Positions 22,110 to 34,758 of a DNA stretch of 64,000 nt are shown in pieces (position 1 is the first letter of the stretch; every line of letters begins with the position of its first letter). The stretch is from Puccinellia tenuiflora (Eukaryota > Streptophyta > Magnoliopsida > Poales > Poaceae). The position numbers and the translations under genes are program-made. The stretch lies in the NCBI GenBank assembly GCA_012064385.1, contig QRDG01001520.1, positions 248,001 to 312,000 on the forward strand, in the 5' to 3' direction. A model generated the notes under the pieces. The model had not been told where the DNA came from, did not search any database, and worked only from the letters and a program-made list of their open reading frames with translations.

Positions 22110-23823
22110 CATGCATGCAAGTGGGCCTAAGACCTTTAGCTTCTTTAATGAAACAAGACAAACCTATGAACTACAAAGAAGCGATGGTGGACCCAAGTCC
22201 GAGAAATGGCCATGAGCCATATATAATCCTAGATAAAATCCATGTATTATTACCAAGTGGTGACTTGGGTAAATAGTCTCGATGGACTCTAGGCTGTCGA
22301 GATCAAATGGAATTTTATGGAAAATAGACATTGACGGAATGGAAGCATATATGTCCTATAAAGTTCGATTTGTCACGAAACGGTTTCGACAAATTCAAAG
22401 AGTTGACCACAACGAGACCATGTCACAGGTGGCGAAGCTTAAGTCTATTTAGGATTGTCTTAGCAGGATGGATAAGGAAAACTGTGTTCCCTAATGGTAA
22501 TATTAAGGGAAAATTTTAATTGTTACAAAGAATAGGTTTTGGTGATCCTAAGGATGCTAGACATGTATGCAAACTTCAGCTTTCCATTCATGGGCTGAAA
22601 CAAGCATATCGGAGCTAGCATCTTAAATTTGATAGTGAGATCAATGGATTTTGGAGGTGTCCAAAATAGTTGAAGAGACTTACATTTACAAGAAAGTGAG
22701 TGGGAGTTAAGTAGCTTTTTGATCTCATATGTGAATGGCATATTTGAGTGGGAGCTAAGGAAAATTCCCTCATCTTATATGTGGATGGCATATTTGAGTG
22801 AGAGCTAGGTATCATTCATAGTTTTATATGTGGTGACATATTGGGAATGATGGAGATCCTCTAGTAAAGTATAAATGATTATTTAAGTGAATAAATTCTC
22901 TACGAATGAAGTTAAGAGTATTAGGCATTGGATTTATAGTGTATATAGATAAAGAAGCCTAATAACATTAGGTCGGAATAGTTTCCTAGAATAGATTCTG
23001 AAGGTGTTCAGAATGGAACAAGCGAAGAAGGAGTTCTTGCTTGTGTGACTAGGTAAAATATTGAGTTTATCTCGGCATGTCAGCGATAACTATTGAAAAG
23101 GATGTCTGACATCATCTATGCCTTAGCCATAGATTCTGCCATGTTTATTATGTTGAATGCTCGACCTGCTGCGACCCTAGTTCTTGGTTGAAGAACAGGT
23201 TCTAGAGCGATCCCTGGATGGATCGATGAACAAATGTTAAGTATATCCTTCAGTGTCTGGAGAGAACTGAAGATCTGTTTTTTGGTCTGAGGTGAGAGTG
23301 TAGACAACTTGTCGTAAAGAGTTACGATACCGTAAAGAGTTACGATGCCGTAAAGAGTTATGATGATGCAAATTATGACACTGCGTCTAGAAATCTCACA
23401 CAGGAGAAGTCTATTGTTTAAGATAGAACATGGTTGAGTTGTGAAGATGCATATGATTGCATTGCCACACAAATCTACATAGGTATAGGAGTATATGGCT
23501 ACTTCGGATGTGGCAAGTATGATTGGACTGAGCGGGTTTTTCCCAGCATGCATGGTTTCCCTTAATAGATCTCTTAGACTATCAAGGCCCATGCTACGCA
23601 AAGATTCGAGTCTCACTCCATCACCGAAACATATATTTCTCCGTTATCATAAGATACTGAAAGATGTCAAACTAGGTGACATAAAAGTTTTGCAAAGTAC
23701 ATACAGATCTCAATGGGTCTGATCTGTCGACTAAACGCTCTCCATGAGCAATGCATAATCTAAGCACCAGGGGGCTAATGGTGTTAGATCAAGTGCAAAC
23801 TAGATTATTTGCAAGTGGGAGAC
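22110..23823 (+). pseudogene. Decayed Copia pol (RT to 3' end)
   Basis: Short pieces in shifting frames match the usual order of a Ty1/Copia polyprotein. They are KTVFPNGNIKG (for KTAFLNGN), DPKDARHVCKLQLSIHGLKQA near 22548-22604, and TFTRK*VGV near the VYKKVSGS position (22685-22700), then weaker traces of the YVDD and RNase H regions. Stops and indels are everywhere, so this is an old relic. A poorly kept polypurine tract, GCAAGTGGGAGAC, lies at 23811-23823, directly before the LTR. Three copies of GTAAAGAGTTACGATRCC at about 23313-23360 form a small tandem repeat. Confidence 0.75.
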
Positions 23824-25508
23824 TATAGGAGTTATGCCCTAGAGGCAAATAATAAAGGAGTTTTATTAGCATAACTCATATATGTTCATAATAAGTTTTA
23901 TACCATGATATAGCTGTATTATGCGGAAACATTAATACATGTGTGGTATATAAACAACCAGGTCCATAGTACCTCTACTTAACTAGTCCATTGGTCAACG
24001 GATGATCAAGGTTTCCTGATCATGGACATTTATGTCAATTGACAATGGAGTCGTGTCATTGGGGAATGACATGGTGGACACCACCCAAAGTAAGTTAACG
24101 TAATAAGATATGTCACGAAACATCGGTATTGCAATGACTTAAAAGATACGTAGTAGTAACCAAGTCCTTAGACCATGAGATCATATTTAATCACTCTTCC
24201 GGAGGGAAGCTTTGACTGCATCAACCGTCACACCGTAATAGGGTGATCATAAAGGTGTCTATCAGGTTTCCTGAAGGAATACGTTGAGGCGTATGCATCA
24301 AGAACGGGATTTGTCCATCCGCGTGACGGATAGATATCACTGGGCCCACACGGTGATATTACACCAAGTCTTGCAAGCTTGCGGATAACGAGATGGGGAT
24401 CTCGGACAAAATTGATATCGTGTGACAAAAGGAATGGTGAACAACGATAAGGTTCAAGCGACAAAGAACTTTGCGGAACACACAGGGGCCATCATGGGTT
24501 TCCAGATCCCCCTGTTGGTCATTGATTGGAGAGAGGTCTCGATCATGTCTGGAGTGATCCCAAACCATAGATTGGCACCCTTAAGGGTAGACGACATTCG
24601 GTACCAAAGAGAAATGAGAAATGAACTCCGGAATTGTTTCAGGAGTTATCCAATGAAGATCGGAGGAGTTCCGAAGTGGTTCGGAATGAGAGAGAAATTT
24701 TCGATGGAGATCGGAGGGGTTCTGAAGGAGTGTCGGAACTAAGGGAGAAGTATCCGATGGAGATCGGAGGGCAACGAAAGTAGTTTTGATGCGAGATAAA
24801 TTAAATGGTGTGAATTTAATATTAATTAAGGTAATAAATAAATATATAAATATTTAATTTATAATTGGGGGCAGCCCACTTAAAAAGGCCTCACCCGAAA
24901 GGGGAGGCCCAAGTGGGAGTGCACCCCAAAGAAGGAGGGGCTGGCCGCACCCCTCATGGGCTGGCCGAATTGGGCCCATAGGGGTGGCCGGCTGCACCAT
25001 GTGGGTTTAGTCCCACATAGCTAAGCCAAGGAGGTTGGCTTCCCCCTTCCTCCTATATAAGGAGGTGCCCCCCTTCTCCCAAAGGCATCCCAATCCAATC
25101 CCTCTCTCTCTCTCCCTTATGTGTTGTTTCGGAATATTGGAGCTGCATATGGGGTTAGGGGTTTCTCCACCATACGCACGCCGCCGTGCTACTGGAAATT
25201 CGGTTCGAGCTATTCATCTTCCGCTGCTGCCGCTGGACCGGAGCCGGGGATCGTCGCCTACACCGTACGTGTGTACTTCCTCGGAGGTGCTGCACTTGCG
25301 GCACTCGTCGTCGGTACGACCCCATGACCTTGAGGTCGGCGTCGTACGACTACATTGCCAACGTTCATCGGAACGTAACGCTTTCATTCTTCAAAGGTAT
25401 GAATACCGATTCCCTTTATTACTTTATATCTGCATAGTAATAGATCTTGGCTAGTTTGTGGTTCGCGTTGTTAGGAAATTTTTTGTTTTCTGTTGCGGAA
25501 CCCCTTCA
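23824..25508 (+). mobile_element. 3' LTR of an Angela/BARE/WIS-like Copia element
   Basis: Starts TATAGGAGTTATGCCCTAG (the initial TG is mutated to TA) and ends GAACCCCTTCA. The opening GTTATGCCCTAGAGGCAA, the CATGTGTGGTATATA block and the ending TTTTCTGTTGCGGAACCC match the general pattern of the dominant Triticeae Copia LTRs. CTCCTATATAAGGAGG near 25051-25066 is the promoter TATA box. No 5' LTR is present, so the element is 5'-truncated. About 1.69 kb. Confidence 0.8.
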
Positions 25509-25609
25509 CTTGCTAGAGTTAGTGTTCTGCATTTTGGATTTCCTTCTGTAAATGCACCCTACCAATTCAATCAACATGTTACCTTCATGGCCTAGTGATG
25601 CCGATCTTC

Positions 25610-25900
25610 AGTCCATTGATCAGAAACTGATCCCTCGCAGCGGGCACCTTGCTCCTTGACTTGGGAACCTTGCCCTTCGCCTTGGGAACCTGCCAGCTCG
25701 CCATGGGGAGGTGCCTGCTCGCGTTGGGTGGCTGCCTCCTCGCGGTGGTCAGCTGCCTCCTTGTGTTGGGCAGCTTCCAGCTGGCCATGGGCAACTGCTT
25801 GCTCGCCTTGGGCAACTACGTGCTCGCCTTGGGCAACTGCTTGCTCGCCTTGGGCAGCTTCCTGCTCGACTTGAGGAGCTGCCTCCTCGGCTTGGACCAC
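25610..25900 (-). repeat. Coding repeats of AQGEQAV type at the C-terminal end of the broken gene
   Basis: The minus strand encodes a run of about a dozen 7-residue units resembling AQGEQAV and AQGEHVV. They are rich in Gln, Glu and Ala and fit a coiled-coil or low-complexity tail. At DNA level it is a degenerate 21-bp array (CCTTGGGCAACTGCTTGCTCG). The other two frames on the plus strand also stay open and are artefacts. Confidence 0.7.
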
Positions 25901-26337
25901 TGACCGCTTGAGCTTGACATCTACCTCCTGGTTTGGTGGGCTGGTAGCTTCCCGGGAGCATCATAAGTCAACGAATGACGAGAATTAAAAGGATCTGCAA
26001 GAAAATATCCTTCGATTACACAGAAGACAATGTCTTTTCTGTCCTCGCCAATACACTCAAAGCTCATCAATCTTCTGTCAAAGAACTCCCTCCAAGGAAA
26101 TTCCAACAGGATAGGTGTGCCAAGAGCCCAAGACCATACGAACCACTATCCTCTTTTAAAAGCTCATATGCCACAAGACCTTCATCTGCGCAGGTATATA
26201 TGAAACCCTCCGCAAATATGCATCTCCCACTCAGCAAACCAACTAAACAGAACCAATCGTTGACTTTTGGTGGCTCTACAGAAACCCACTCATGGCTCCC
26301 CAAGTCAAGGAAGAAGGACTTATCAGTGTCAACATCT

Positions 26338-26755
26338 TGTTAGGTTGATCTCCAGCGGCGTGGGCCCAACGGCTCACCCGCACCCATGATCAGCGCCCTG
26401 ATCGGGGGCGCCCAACCCAACTGTGGTTGGTGGGCCCCTGTCACGCTGCGTATATAAACAGGTGGGGGCCGGCGGCGCTTAGTACGAGGTTCACCGTACG
26501 CCACACGACCCCACCGACACCACCCTACCGATCTAGGGTTAACGCAGAAGTGACGGGAAGCACCACCTCCGCCTGTCCACTCTCTGCCATCACCGTCGGC
26601 CTCCACCATGGCCGACTCGTCGGGATCGACCAGCCAAGGCGAAGGATCTCGATCCCTCACATCTCTCTGTTTCACTATCTCGAGTACAACATAGATCGAT
26701 TCCTAAAAGGTTCTACCGTAGAAGATCTTGACTAGATGATCCTAGGCTTTTAACA
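26338..26755 (+). mobile_element. 5' LTR of the Copia element
   Basis: 418 bp. Contains GCGTATATAAACAGG (26447-26461) as a probable TATA box. Followed at once by the primer-binding site TTGGTATCAGAGC. Confidence 0.9.
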
Positions 26756-26768
26756 TTGGTATCAGAGC
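26756..26768 (+). other. Primer-binding site of the Copia element
   Basis: TTGGTATCAGAGC directly after the LTR, complementary to initiator tRNA-Met as in most plant Copia elements. Confidence 0.85.
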
Positions 26769-27519
26769 TCCTAGGATTTAGATCTTCTCGGGTAGACAGA
26801 AAAGAAAGGCATATTGAGATCTAATTTTTTCTAGATCGATTAAAGTAAAAAAAATCACAGAAAGTTTCCCGTAGATCCCTAACCCTAATGCAAAAGGGGG
26901 CAAAGAAAATCTCACCGGAAAGCCACGACACCACGCAGCCGCACAGAACCCTTCGGGGCAAAGAACAAGGGGCACCGCGGCCAAACCGCTCGACGGCGCG
27001 CACACCGCAAGGGGAACGCGCGACCGGCGAGGGGGATGGCAACGGCGCCACAGAGCAGAGCGACGCAGCTTCGGGCTGGCCGACGAGAGAGAGGGAGGTC
27101 GAGGCGGGAGTCGACATCGCCGCTCGCCGGAGGGCCGCCGGCCACCGGTGTGGTTCCTCTCTTCACGGGCCGCTGCCGACCGCACGGACTCGAGGGGCAG
27201 CGGGAGCGCAGCTGCGTTCTGCGTCTCCTCACTCTCCCTCGCGGTCGCAAGAAGAAAGGCGGTGACGGCGGTGGAGCTCACCGCGGAGGGGCACGTCGCT
27301 GTCGCTGGCAGGCTGGCGGACGCGCGGGAGAGAGAAGAAAAGAATGAATGGGGCTAGGGTTTCGGCCGGGGCCGGTGCGCCCGTGTTTTGATCACGATCA
27401 GCGCAGACGACCGTCCGATCAGACGGACGGCCAGGATGCGGCGCGACCAAACTCTAGCTCCCAGCGGGCTGTTGGGCCGAAAGTAAGCACGTCGTGGGCG
27501 GCGTCGCATTGCGCGGGCG

Positions 27520-28106
27520 TAGGGGTGGGCGTTCGGTCTTTTCGGTTAGTTCGGTTCGGTCTTTCCGGTTTTTAACAATTTCGGTCATCCAAAAATGATA
27601 CCTGTAATAAATTCGGTCTTTTCGGTTTTGTGTTCTTCGGTCTTCGGTCTATTCGGTCCGGTCTTCGGTCATGACCAAATAGACCAAAATATAGGGTGCA
27701 AGAAGGGGAATCGGCGCCCGGGACTGGGAAAGTGGAAAACAATCGACTGGTCTCTCATGCACGAGAGAATCTACAGTACGCTGAGTTGGGATACCCAGTT
27801 GTTGAGCCTAGAGATTAGATGGTATGCTTGGTTTAGTAGTTTGACCCATACACTAGATGTACACATAAGCTGGGCTGGCACACAAATTCGGCTGCTTCCG
27901 TACGTAATTCACTCAAAATAAAATAAAATCGGTCTTTCGGTCTATTCGGGTTATGTATAAGTGATACCCGAATTTTTGATTTAATTTCGGTCTTTTCTAA
28001 TTTGCTACCCAAATTTCTAACGGTCTTTTCGGTCTCGGTCATTTCGGTTTCGGTCTCGATCTTTTCGGTTTCGGTTTTCGGTCTTCGGTTTTTATGCCCA
28101 CCCCTA
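27520..28106. mobile_element. 587-bp hAT-type non-autonomous element rich in CGGTCT motifs
   Basis: Perfect 11-bp inverted ends TAGGGGTGGGC and GCCCACCCCTA are flanked by a perfect 8-bp target duplication, CGCGGGCG (27512-27519 and 28107-28114). This is the diagnostic length for hAT elements. Both subterminal regions (27530-27670 and 27930-28090) are packed with TTCGGTCTTTTCGGT-type motifs on the plus strand, probably transposase-binding repeats. No transposase is encoded. It sits inside the Copia element and is therefore younger. Confidence 0.92.
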
Positions 28107-28114
28107 CGCGGGCG

Positions 28115-31100
28115 ACAGATAAGCGCCGTGGGCCGTGGGCCGCACTGAAGCTTCAGGATTTTTTTTCAGTAGCTGTTTTATTTGTTTTTGTCCAATTTTT
28201 GGGCAAATTTCATCCAGTTTTTCTATTCAAATTTATCCAACGAAATTTTTGTTTAGAGAACTGAAAAGTGACAGAAATAGAGAAATGTGCTCTTTTAAAT
28301 TTAAAAGGTCAAAAGAATTAAAAGTAAGAATTAAAAGAGCATGTTAAAGTGTTTTTAGTAATGATTATGATTCTGTTATTTTATGACCAATGTTGTTAAT
28401 AACATAATCATGATTTGTTAATCGCTGAACAGTGCAATATTTGTGAAATACAGAGAACATTTTACAGTTTCTACTGTAAAGTAAAAGGACTCTCCTCTAA
28501 TTAAATTGGAACCAACGTGAAAATTTAATTAGAGAGGAGGAAAAAGAGAGATACTTGTTTAAAAGATTAATTATGGTATTTTTACTTTCTGACCAACGTT
28601 GATGTTACCAGTACTATAATTATATGAGTTCTATAGTCAAAGGGCTAGATCTCTGATAATTTTTCATCAAAGTAATCAATTTCAGAGAAAAGATAAAAGA
28701 TCAAGAAATGCTCTTGAACTATAGAAATATGTATATTTCATGTTTCCGCTGAAATAGAGTTGATGATAATGTTATTTTCTAAACAGAGTTCTTTATTGCA
28801 ATAGAAATATTATCATCATATTGTTTATGAGTTTTATGCATTGATTCTTTTTCTGCCCAACGGTGATGTAGAATTAGTGTAGAAAGATGATGTTTTATTC
28901 TAATTCTGCCCAACGGTGATTTAGAATATAGAAGAAAGTTTTAAAGATTTAATGTGCATATCTTTAACCAGAACAACGCAGGGTTATTTTTATGCTCATT
29001 ATTGTTTATTATTATTGAATATTTTCTCAGACAAAGATTCTCATGTTTTCATTCGTGAAAGCAAAAGGATGGGTACTTGTGACCCGAAAGATGACCAAGA
29101 AAGGTCATAAAGTGAGAGAGTATGTTCTCTCTAAAGAATGACTGCAAAAGAAAAAGAATTCTTGGATGTTAATCCAAGAATACAAATAGATCATCGAGAG
29201 TCTTGTTTGACAAATGTCTTTCATGTACTCTCCATGCAGAAAACAGATAAATCATTCAGAGTTTTGTTTAACGAACTTCTTTCATGTACTATATATGAAG
29301 AAATTTTTTAAATGACAAACGATGGATTAAGCATGTGTATAAAAGAGTATTCAGATTTATTTCTGAATTTGATGATTGAATATGCAGTCTAAAGAGCCAA
29401 TTGTGGCATCTATGTCCCTTATAGGGAATTACCCGCATGACAGGAAAAGACGATAATAATACCCACGTGGTGGGAAAAGTCTGGGAAAATACCAGCATGG
29501 CAGGAGAAATTTTTTCATAAAGGACTTATCCTGTATAACAGGAGAAAGATGTTATGACTCATGTGTTTTTACATCGACCGTACACCTTATGTGTCATAGT
29601 TACAAAGCACTTAATGAGTCAATAGAGAATAAAGTTACAGATGAACCTAAAGATAAGAATGGCATGCAAGTGTGACTTGCAAAAGTACCATTGAGAAAGA
29701 AGTCTTGTGAGTTTTGAAAAGGAATGAGGAAAAAGTACTCCCATACGTTAAAAGACAACTTCATTTTGAATGAAGCAGATAAAAGATAACTTCATTTTGA
29801 ATAAAGCAGATAATCAAAGTTTCGAAATTGTGGCAAAAAGGTTCTTGCCACATTTCGAGGGGGAGATACAGAATGTTACAGAATAAACTCCCCTATACTT
29901 CAGATAATGTGATGCATATTATGCATCTAAGTGATCTATGATGAATTGTGATCGTCTGGGGAGTACGACGGTCATAATAATGATACCCCTAAAGTAAAGA
30001 GATAGATGTATCCTTGAATATTTTACAGCTCCGAAAGGAGACTAAGGATGGTACTCAAAGTGCCATAATGAAGACAGATTGACAGAATAAACCCAAATAA
30101 AAAGGATTAAGGATACACCATTTTGGAGAAAATGGAGTAATCTGGGGGAGCATGGTATGAACATACCTAAGGCTCAAATAATTTTTATTTGGGGGAGCTT
30201 GTTGCTTTATAATAGAGATGAACAAGTAAACATGGATCTTGTGATTTAGGTCCTTGTAAGAGCTATTGCCTTTTGGCGATAGAAGACTACAGAATTAATT
30301 GCCTCTAGGCAATGACAGAGCAACAACATCCCCATATGAGAAAAACAGATGACTTTAAAGTCTATATCAAAGAAATTTAAATGAAGATTGATCCCACCTC
30401 ATTTACAGAAATTATAAGAAGCGCTCAATCAATTTTGACAAGTGTCTACTTGTCTTAATGATTAGAGACTATGTGAATCCTGACGATGTTTGGGACTCAT
30501 AAGTAATTTCCAATGGAGCCAAAATAGTAGGCTATAAAGGGTCTACAACGCCAATGTGACTCCAAAGGAAATATGTAAAGAGCGATTTTTAAATCAAAGG
30601 ATTTGCGCGAAAAGAATAAACAAATTACAATGAGTGCTAGTGGCACATAATGATCTGAGTTACATCATATGAAAGTAAAGAACACAAGGGATCTTATGGA
30701 CTAGAGCAAGTCTCTAGAATTAGATATTATTTTGGGTTAAAGAGAATGAGAGGACGATCACACTTGTACAAACTTATAGAATAAGAAATTCATTTCCTAA
30801 TCCTGTGTATGTGGATGATATCCTACTTGCTAGTGGTGATGTCAATCTACTACCGGCAGAGAAAAGAAGTTCTTGTCCTCAAAAGAGTATTTTCGGTAGA
30901 GTGTCTCTCGTTATAAGTATCGAGATTTACTCAGAAAAGAAGAAAAGGGGTATTAGAAATATCGCATGGACATGCTGAGAAGAAGTCTCTAAAGTATGCA
31001 TGTCGAGAAAACCTACGCGTGTTCTTATTGTCAAGGGTAATGGAATTCGGAATTGGAAACTCAATATTACCGTGACAATTCACGTATCCGGGTTGTTTTG

Positions 31101-31862
31101 TCAATGTCCAATCCAGATATAGATCACTGGAACGGAATCAAAGATATTGGCCTCATGCTAAAAGAAACAGAGTGCTCTCAAAAGGTTGTGAGTACAAAGA
31201 TAGATCTATAAGAGTGCTCTCAAAAGGTTGTGAGTACGAAGAAAGAATTTGTGAAATGTATAGCAAAATCCACAATTGTCGCTAAATTTCACATTTGGAG
31301 TTTTTGTGTGGAAAAGCTCCAAAGAATGAAAATATTGACATCAGTGTGATGTAAAGACATGTTATAGCATGATATGAGGCTGAGGGACAGGCAAACTGGT
31401 TAAAGAAACCTGTACCCGGAATTGATAATGGTTGACAACAGCAATAACCATTATGTAATTCACTCCTAAGACAACGAGTCAAGTGTGGTGCCAAACACAT
31501 TGACACAGAGTTATACGTTGTAAAGGAGAAAATCCGGAATTATGTTGAAATGCTTGGAGCATAAGAGGAACAGATAAAAGAAACACACAAGTGTTTGCAG
31601 ATCTGCTAATTAAAGGCTTACCACCCAGTGTGTTTTGGAGAACACATAGTCGACATAGGTTTTTTGGTATAGTCTATATGATTTCCGGACAATAAAGAGG
31701 CCCAAAAGATTAAAGAATCAATTTCAAAACAAAGAGGTATATTTTAGCTGTCTGATTCTATCGGTAATTGAGCTGAGATGATGAAACATGCTCTATGTAT
31801 CGATCTGTGATGAAACGAGTAAAGTAAAAAGTAAAAGTAAAAGCTGGGATCAAGGGGGAGAA
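28115..31862 (+). pseudogene. Decayed internal region of the Copia element
   Basis: No long ORF exists. The clear landmarks are the RT catalytic motif YVDD at 30808-30819 and fragments resembling RNase H-region sequence between 31130 and 31650 (for example MLKETECS, then AKSTIVAKFH). From 28115 to about 30700 only short, shifting fragments are seen and no gag zinc knuckle was found. A 26-bp direct repeat, GAGTGCTCTCAAAAGGTTGT, occurs at 31170 and 31209. Reverse transcription would have to be supplied in trans. Confidence 0.6.
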
Positions 31863-32281
31863 TGTTAAGTTGATCTCCAGCGGCATGGGCCCAACGGCTC
31901 ACCCGCACCCATGATCAGCACCCTGGTCGGGGGCGCCCAACCCAACTGTGGTTGGTGGGCCCCTGTCATGCTGCGTATATAAAGATGTGGGGGCTGGCGG
32001 CGCTCAGTACGAGGTTCACCGTATGCCACACGACCCCACCGACACCACCCTACCGATCTAGGGTTAATGCAGAAGTGACGGGAAGCACCACCTCCGCCAG
32101 TCCACTCTCTGCCATCACCGTCGGCCTCCACCATGGCCGACTCGTCGGGATCGACCAGCCAAGGCGAAGGTATCTCGATCCCTCACATCTCTCTGTTTCC
32201 CTATCTCGAGTACAACATAGATCGATTCCTAAAAGGTTCTACCGTAGAAGATCTAGACTAGATGATCCTAGGCTTTTAACA
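31863..32281 (+). mobile_element. 3' LTR of the Copia element
   Basis: 419 bp, TGTTAAGTTGATC to TTTTAACA, preceded by AAGGGGGAGAA. It differs from the 5' LTR mostly by C-to-T and G-to-A changes, plus one extra base (GAAGGTATCTC). Confidence 0.9.
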
Positions 32282-34250
32282 CACTGATATCAATAATCCT
32301 TTGTCGACTTGGTCTACATATCCAGAAATCTTAACCTTTTGCTTCAAATCCAAAGTCCTTGATGATGTTGGCCAACGGTTCCAATGCGAAGTTTGTTTAT
32401 CAAGAATATAGACATACATCGATCTATCTCCTAGTGCCACAATATCTCGACCAACTCGGAAGACTGCCGAAAAATAGTCACGACGTGTTGTGCTATCGAG
32501 GCGTGTGCTGGACATGCTGCTCGCATTGACCTTGTAGTGGTGATGGTGTGGAAAAGAAGGGATAACAAACAGCTCGGAACCGCTGTGCACAAAATGGCAG
32601 GTTGAAGGGAAATCTACACTGACACCTCCATCTCTGATTGTGTCTAGACATAACTTTGGTTCTAGCACATTATCACATGTCAACTTTCCTCCAGAAGTAT
32701 AGATTTGATACAGAACAGAATGCTGATCAACTTGGCATATGAAATAGAAATCCCAACTGGTCAACACTTTGCAGTCCACAAGACTATCTGCAGTCCAAAC
32801 CAGTTCACCTATGCTACGCAAATAATTCATACAGGTAGAAATTGCAACTGTTCAGCACAAGTGTGTTATGTAAAGGCTTTTAGCAAAAGCTTAGCAACTA
32901 ATGTACAAAAGGCCATTCGCAATGAGTTTATTTTATACAATTTTGTTTTACACTATGAAGCCCATCAAACAAGGATATTGTCGATCACAGTCTAGTATTT
33001 AATTTGTGCAATCAGGACCTAAGTTTCATTTTTATTTTCATCAAACGACACATGTAATTCCTTGCAAGTTGATCTAGATCCTAGGATTCTGCTGTCGTGT
33101 TTTGGCAATGCTTACCTGCAATTCCCAGTTTTCCACTGTCTAGTTTCCCATTTAAGTATGTGGACTTCCTATTTTTGTTAAATCTATGTAAACATGTGTA
33201 GTGTTTGGAATGTATCGTCGTATTACCGTATCCATATCTGTATGAGGGCATCAGCTTATAGGAAAGTAAGTTACAAACTAATGAAACATATAAGTGGAAA
33301 TAAGGATTTGGCCTTCTATTTATGAAGGGTCAAATGTACAAGACATATAAAAATCGCATTTAACACATACAGGAAATGATCACAGAAAATCTAACAGAAT
33401 TAATTAGCATTCAAGGCATTTGGTGATAAATTACAAAAAAAATCACGACTTTCTTGAACGTATTACGATCTTCTTCAAACAAAATCAATTTTCACCATTT
33501 TAGCCTAGAGTGCAGGTCAAAGGCACTTTTCCATCGGAAGTGTGCATAGTTTGTTTTTAGATGCTAAATGAAAGAAATAGTATCACTGAAGAGTGAAGAC
33601 ACAATCATAAAGTTGTACTCGGACTAAATTAAGAAAACAAAAACAAACCTGCAGCAAGTAAGGATTTCCTGGGAATCTTCGACAGGGTGGCTGAACCCTC
33701 CAGACATTGCAGGCTCTGAAGTGTGGTACACATTGGCTGCATGATCAGGATATTCCCTGGTTTACCAATAAAATGTCCTTAGTTAAATAAATGGCAGCAT
33801 AGAGACTTTTGATACTCCATTTATTAAAGCCCTAATGGGAACCAAGGAACACTTAGAAACCCACTTACAAGTTACAACTCTATTTAACTAAACTCTGAGG
33901 CGCACTTACTGCAAGATGGCGAAGGTGTCGTAGTGATGGTATCCAAGCGATTCATCTCTGATCATGTCCACCCTGCGGCATGTGGAATGCAAGACCTCGA
34001 TACTGTATACAGGGCTGCCTTCACCGTTGGGTTTGGTTACAATCCTGACATGGAATGTGGTGATGAGCACATGGCGTGTGGCACAACTGCATGCCTCATT
34101 CATGTTTATCCACACAGCGCAAAGCATCTGTCCCACGAGTTGAACAATGAAGCCATACCCTTCGCAGTGGTACGGCCACAGCATATCGACCATCACCGGC
34201 GGCTCCAATGGCATGCCCTCCTCTGGCATGTACTTGTACGCAAACAACTT

Positions 34251-34758
34251 TTTTTTTTTGAATTTTTCAAATTTGTATTAAACGACAAGGAAAACAGTAC
34301 AGATATGATTACAAATACAAGTAGAAAAGGCGCATTGGATACAAGTAGAAGACGCTAGAACCACCAATCTTCTTCCTCGCGACCACCGGAAGTCGAAATC
34401 CCCCGCCGCTGTCACCAACGAAGGAGAAGCCCAGCACCCCGGAGGACACCACACAGAGCAGGACGAGCTCCAAGCCGTAAGGCGTAAACGAGCTGCAGTA
34501 GCCACCATCCCCGTGGAGATGGATCTTAACGAAGATCGAACTTCAGCCGGGGACCCACCCCAAGCTCGGCCTGCCCCAGATCTGGCGCAGTCAGCACACC
34601 TCGCCGACGCCAACCACCAGATCCCTCGCCTTCGAGCCTCCCGCAACCACAGCGACCACCACCAGCATCGCGCGCCACACCGTCGCCATCGCCACTTCAG
34701 ACAGCCACTCCCCTCGCCACCACGGCCGGCCAGAGCAGCACATCCGAAGAATGTAGCG
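34251..34758 (-). mobile_element. 508-bp poly-A retroposon (SINE-like or truncated LINE)
   Basis: A 12-bp direct repeat CGCAAACAACTT flanks it (34239-34250 and 34759-34770). On the plus strand the left end is a run of T (from about 34249), meaning a poly-A tail on the minus strand. These are the marks of target-primed insertion. The body is GC-rich at its 5' end and AT-rich before the tail. No RT motif was found and the family is not recognised. It interrupts the second exon of the broken gene between YFVP and LFAYKYMPEEG. Confidence 0.85.

Larger units (their letters stand above)
26338..32281 (+). mobile_element. Copia LTR retrotransposon inserted in the last exon of the broken gene
   Basis: LTRs of 418 and 419 bp (26338-26755 and 31863-32281) begin TGTTARGTTGATC and end GGCTTTTAACA. 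A tRNA-Met primer site, TTGGTATCAGAGC, begins at 26756 and GGGGGAGAA precedes the 3' LTR. The two LTRs differ by about fifteen substitutions and one indel by eye. The flanks CATCT and CACTG are only partly alike, so the duplication is imperfect. Joining the flanks with one copy restores the host frame (GLLISDVDTDKSFF). Internal coding sequence is heavily decayed; the clear piece is the RT motif YVDDILLASGDVNLL at 30808-30852. It carries a hAT-type element. Confidence 0.9.

Noticed and set aside
23313..23360. Three short repeats, considered as a CRISPR-like array
   Set aside because: Direct tandem copies with no spacers, inside a decayed plant retrotransposon.
26778..27357. Overlapping frames of 98-167 codons after the Copia primer site
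   Set aside because: They lie in the GC-rich leader of the Copia element on both strands, and no gag motif is present.
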